From positions 1 through 7,058 of the forward strand of contig DASZCR010000182.1 in NCBI GenBank assembly GCA_035942915.1: DNA of 7,058 nucleotides, written 5' to 3'. The notes below the pieces were generated by a model. That model ran no database searches, had not been told where the DNA came from, and saw nothing but the letters and a program-made list of their open reading frames with translations. Positions 6,381 to 7,058 of this stretch are shown here, piece by piece. The stretch is from DASZCR01 sp035942915 (GTDB lineage Bacteria; Acidobacteriota; Blastocatellia; Pyrinomonadales; Pyrinomonadaceae). The translations under genes were made by a program, and so were the position numbers. Positions within the stretch are counted from its first letter, which is position 1. Each line of letters opens with the position of its first letter.

Positions 6381-6949
6381 CAGGCTTTGTCAAACCTCAC
6401 ATTAACAGTCTGGAAAAGAGTCCTTCCCGCGCGCACGCGCGCGCGCCGTCGCTCGGTCGCGTAGAGTCCGGCGTAATACTTGCGCAGTTCGAGCAGCCGT
6501 TCCGGAGCGATTCGCTTCAGGGCGCGGTTGTTGATTTGATACTCCTGCTGGTCGAGCGTCGCCTTCCCGAGCATCATCGCGTCAATCGCGTCGAGAATCT
6601 TTTTGGCCTGGGAACGCTCGTCGACCGCCACCCCCGTCGCGACCGAGGCGAAGCCCTTTTTGACAGTCACCTGCCCTGATGCGACAACGAACTTCTCCCC
6701 GCCCTTTTCCACCCACGCCTGCCAGTAGTAGACGCCGGGCGTCATTGCAGCCGTGTCGGCCGCCGGCACAGTGAGGACGTGCGTGTCGCCGTCGGCTACG
6801 GCGATGGCGTCGAAGCCCGTGCCGGTGCCGCGACAGTAATAAGTAAGCGTCCACTCCGAGGCCGGATAGTCGTCGAGTTCCTTCGTCCACTCAAGTTGCG
6901 CGCCAGCAACGATCTCGCGCGGTTCTGCGGTCGGCGTGCCGTCTAACAT
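6380..6949 (-). CDS. Head-tail connector: beta-rich N-terminal domain plus gpW-like C-terminal domain
   Basis: The gene encodes 189 residues starting at the ATG with the strong ribosome binding site. Residues 1 to about 100 look beta-rich, with a DYPASEWTLTYYCRG stretch, a TAAMTPGVYYWQAWV stretch and a closing VASGQVTVKKGF strand. I recall this type of domain from phage structural proteins but cannot name it. Residues about 115-175 are helical and basic: AKKILDAIDAMMLGKATLDQ, an NNRALKRIAPERLLELRKYY segment, then ERRRARVRAG. The pattern of a helix, a short strand region, a helix with LLELRKYY and an arginine-rich end resembles lambda gpW. gpW is a small protein of about 68 residues that stabilises packaged DNA and prepares the head for tail joining. 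Its position between the terminase and the portal is the lambda W position. The stop overlaps the portal start by one base (TGATG). The gpW assignment is moderately sure; the role of the N-terminal domain is unknown. Confidence 0.7.
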   Translation of the reverse strand: MLDGTPTAEPREIVAGAQLEWTKELDDYPASEWTLTYYCRGTGTGFDAIAVADGDTHVLTVPAADTAAMTPGVYYWQAWVEKGGEKFVVASGQVTVKKGFASVATGVAVDERSQAKKILDAIDAMMLGKATLDQQEYQINNRALKRIAPERLLELRKYYAGLYATERRRARVRAGRTLFQTVNVRFDKA

Positions 6950-6953
6950 CGAA

Positions 6954-6961
6954 TCACCTCC
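6954..6961 (-). promoter_or_regulatory. Strong ribosome binding site of the connector gene
   Basis: The minus strand reads GGAGGTGA, a near-perfect match to the anti-Shine-Dalgarno sequence. GGAGG sits 7 bases before the ATG at 6949-6947. This decides the start of the connector gene in favour of that ATG over a TTG eight codons further upstream (6973-6971), which this site would overlap. It also contains the TGA stop of the upstream frame, so termination and reinitiation can be linked. Confidence 0.85.
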
Positions 6962-7058
6962 AGTTATTGACAAACCCGCGCATCCCGCGCCGAACTTTCG
7001 GGCGGCGTGGAGGGAGTGCAGGCGTCTGCACTTCTTCGGCCTGCACTCCCTCCGTTGT
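6954..7058 (-). CDS. Partial 3' end of upstream gene, probably large terminase subunit
   Basis: An open frame enters from the right edge and reads 34 codons to a TGA at 6956-6954. The visible tail is a glutamate/valine-rich linker, then a proline-arginine stretch, then a basic segment ending GFVNNWR. Basic C-terminal tails of this kind are common in lambda gpA-like large terminases, and in lambda the gene just before W is A, the large terminase that cuts and translocates DNA into the prohead. The call rests on this position and tail style, because no ATPase or nuclease motif is in view. The stop codon lies inside the Shine-Dalgarno sequence of the next gene (GGAGGTGA), which suggests translational coupling. 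A 15-bp perfect inverted repeat falls inside this frame. If the frame is not coding, the stretch would instead be an untranslated spacer. Confidence 0.55.
   Translation of the reverse strand, partial: TTEGVQAEEVQTPALPPRRPKVRRGMRGFVNNWR
7009..7053. repeat. 15-bp perfect inverted repeat with a competing smaller hairpin
   Basis: The left arm GGAGGGAGTGCAGGC (7009-7023) is perfectly complementary to the right arm at 7039-7053, with a 15-base loop. Within it, AGTGCAG (7015-7021) can instead pair with CTGCACT (7026-7032) across a 4-base loop, so two mutually exclusive folds are possible. There is no T-run on either side, so it does not look like an intrinsic terminator. It lies within the likely terminase C-terminal frame, so translating ribosomes would melt it. 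Confidence 0.7.

Noticed and set aside
6428..6446. Nineteen-base alternating C/G-A run that could adopt Z-DNA
   Set aside because: It encodes the arginine/alanine-rich basic end of the connector and is explained by CGC/GCG codon choice.
6950..6973. TTG start eight codons upstream for the connector gene
   Set aside because: The strong GGAGGTGA site lies inside this stretch and is ideally spaced for the ATG at 6949, so the ATG is the better start.

Overview
The window is a head-and-tail structural module of a tailed, double-stranded DNA phage or prophage with a lambda-type (siphovirus) layout. All real genes lie on the minus strand, so transcription and the order of function run from position 7058 down to 1. 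The DNA is GC-rich with strong G/C preference at third codon positions, which is why long open frames also appear on the plus strand. Nothing here identifies the host: there is no tRNA, integrase, attachment site or bacterial flanking gene. A high-GC bacterial host is the most that can be inferred.

Reading in the transcribed direction, the layout is as follows. (1) The last 34 codons of a gene that is probably the large terminase subunit. (2) A head-tail connector protein that joins a beta-rich N-terminal domain to a gpW-like C-terminal domain. (3) A lambda-family portal protein. (4) A 681-residue fusion of prohead protease, scaffold-like linker and HK97-fold major capsid protein. (5) A 146-residue protein in the position of a capsid decoration protein. 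(6) An FII-like head-tail joining protein. (7) A tail terminator/completion protein. (8) The major tail tube protein. (9) The tail assembly chaperone, which carries a candidate programmed -1 frameshift site and a long -1 open frame running off the window edge. The order A-W-B-C/E-(D/FI position)-FII-U-V-G/GT matches phage lambda, although the proteins themselves are diverged.

Together the genes package DNA through the portal, build and mature the capsid, close it with connectors, and build the tail tube whose length is set by the tape measure protein expected just beyond position 1. Genes are tightly packed, with TGATG and GTGA overlaps and short spacers. The exceptions are two spacers flanking the capsid gene, each holding a long perfect hairpin (stems of 16 and 14 bp). 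A third perfect inverted repeat (15 bp) lies in the terminase tail. None is followed by a T-run.

I see no radically new system. The observations most worth following are the frameshift signal near position 171, the hairpin that abuts the capsid start codon with no Shine-Dalgarno sequence beside it, the cysteine cluster in the protease-capsid linker, and the connector fusion. No gene-free stretch exceeds about 110 bases.
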